A DNA stretch of 64,000 nt. Source: Sphingobacteriales bacterium 44-15 (GTDB taxonomy: Bacteria > Bacteroidota > Bacteroidia > Chitinophagales > Chitinophagaceae). Location: positions 46,331-110,330 of the forward strand of contig MKWG01000045.1 of NCBI GenBank assembly GCA_001899685.1. The letters run 5' to 3'. The position numbers and the translations under genes are program-made. Numbering within the stretch: the first letter of the stretch is position 1; the number at the start of each line of letters is the position of its first letter. The notes under the pieces are model-generated. The model ran no database searches, was not told where the DNA came from, and saw only the letters and a list, made by a program, of their open reading frames with translations. Below are positions 63,561-64,000 of the stretch, piece by piece.

Positions 63561-64000
63561 ATGCGTTTTATCGGAGCTGTCGTTATATTATTTTTTTCTT
63601 TTTGCTTGCAGGCGCAAACACCTTTACCTGCAAGTATGATGGGGTATCACAACCCTTTTTCAATGGGCAACAACGGGCTAGGGATCAACGGTGTTTCAAA
63701 TAAGAAATGGTTTTTCAGCAGGTACAGTGAGCTTTCGGCAGGGTATATGTTTTTTAAAGGAGGAAGCGCCAATTATATTTCTGCTCCCATAGGACTTCAG
63801 TTAAATAGAAGATTGAACAATAACCTGTATGCTTTTGGCGGGGTATCTGTCAATCCTACTTACTTTAACTTCAGCCAACCCCTGCCACTTTCGGGTATGA
63901 GCAAAGGGTATTATACTAATGGTATGTTTGGCGCCAATAATTTTGGAATATATCCAAAGGCGGAGCTCGGACTTATGTATATGAATGATGAAAAAACATT
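63561..64000 (+). CDS. exported outer-membrane-like protein (5' part, runs off the window)
   Basis: An ATG at 63561 opens a frame that stays open for 146 codons to the end of the window. The product starts with a signal peptide (MRFIGAVVILFFSFCLQAQ) and continues with PLPASMMGYHNPFSMGNNG and alternating aromatic and polar residues (WFFSRYSELSAGYMFF, GLQLNRRLNNNLYAFGGVSV), as in a beta-barrel of the outer membrane. The family cannot be named from this part; some type IX secretion accessory proteins look similar. Only the N-terminal portion is present. Confidence 0.7.
   Translation, partial: MRFIGAVVILFFSFCLQAQTPLPASMMGYHNPFSMGNNGLGINGVSNKKWFFSRYSELSAGYMFFKGGSANYISAPIGLQLNRRLNNNLYAFGGVSVNPTYFNFSQPLPLSGMSKGYYTNGMFGANNFGIYPKAELGLMYMNDEKT

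Noticed and set aside
1-64000. CRISPR array, tRNA, rRNA, prophage or integrase genes
   Set aside because: No regularly spaced repeats, no cloverleaf or rRNA sequence noticed by eye, and no phage or transposase motifs in the proteins; a tRNA scan would be needed for certainty.

Overview
The window comes from a member of the Bacteroidota, most likely family Chitinophagaceae. The evidence is three SusC/SusD pairs, each preceded by an ECF sigma factor and a FecR anti-sigma factor; a DUF4249/TonB-receptor pair; a DUF5606 protein; gene starts without Shine-Dalgarno sites; and several matches to the Bacteroidota promoter TTTG-N19/20-TAnnTTTG. I saw no rRNA, tRNA, CRISPR array, transposase or prophage gene.

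Layout. 85-2831 (+): an MsbA-type ABC exporter and a short-chain dehydrogenase. 2947-11439 (+), PUL A: sigma, FecR, SusC with STN domain, SusD, sulfatase. 11617-11964: a small DUF6922-like gene in the convergence zone. 21468-11986 (-), PUL B: sigma, FecR, SusC, SusD, GH43-like enzyme, with a truncated exported-protein remnant just upstream of its sigma gene. 21980-24855 (+): a secreted TPR protein and a long-chain acyl-CoA ligase. 24899-35052 (+), PUL C: sigma, FecR, SusC, SusD, GH106-type alpha-L-rhamnosidase-like enzyme. 36478-35073 (-): an AT-rich pair resembling a HipA kinase split in two, core gene first. 38893-36635 (-): a HAD-GT20 fusion that looks like glucosylglycerol-phosphate synthase/phosphatase. 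39351-44926 (+): Obg GTPase, ferredoxin-NADP reductase-like flavoprotein, amidohydrolase, DUF5606 protein, M3 peptidase. 47246-45044 (-): GT1 glycosyltransferase and a membrane-anchored unknown. 47434-52915 (+): GH20 hexosaminidase, TonB-dependent receptor, DUF4249 lipoprotein. 53111-60027 (+): TetR regulator, TolC, adaptor and RND pump. 63398-60278 (-): GOB-like subclass B3 metallo-beta-lactamase, AI-2E family permease, unknown acidic protein. 63561-end (+): start of an exported outer-membrane-like protein.

How it works together. In each PUL the SusC STN domain should contact its FecR in the periplasm and release the cognate ECF sigma when glycan is bound, so the loci sense and import their own substrates (sulfated glycan for A, arabinoside or xyloside-type glycan for B, rhamnosylated glycan for C). 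PULs A and C have similar sigma and FecR proteins and share a possible ECF promoter before fecR; PUL B belongs to a different lineage. The TetR-TolC-adaptor-RND block is one overlapping operon whose promoter is covered by a 28-bp palindrome.

The signals I would look at first are: (1) in all three FecR-SusC gaps a hairpin with a U-tract only on the antisense strand, suggesting short antisense RNAs against the susC leaders; (2) the GgpPS-type fusion with a structured leader of about 190 nt behind a full-consensus promoter; (3) the split, inverted-order HipA-like pair without an HTH partner; (4) the Gln-type zinc site of the metallo-beta-lactamase; (5) a dispersed intergenic palindrome family built on GTGAGACGTGAAA.
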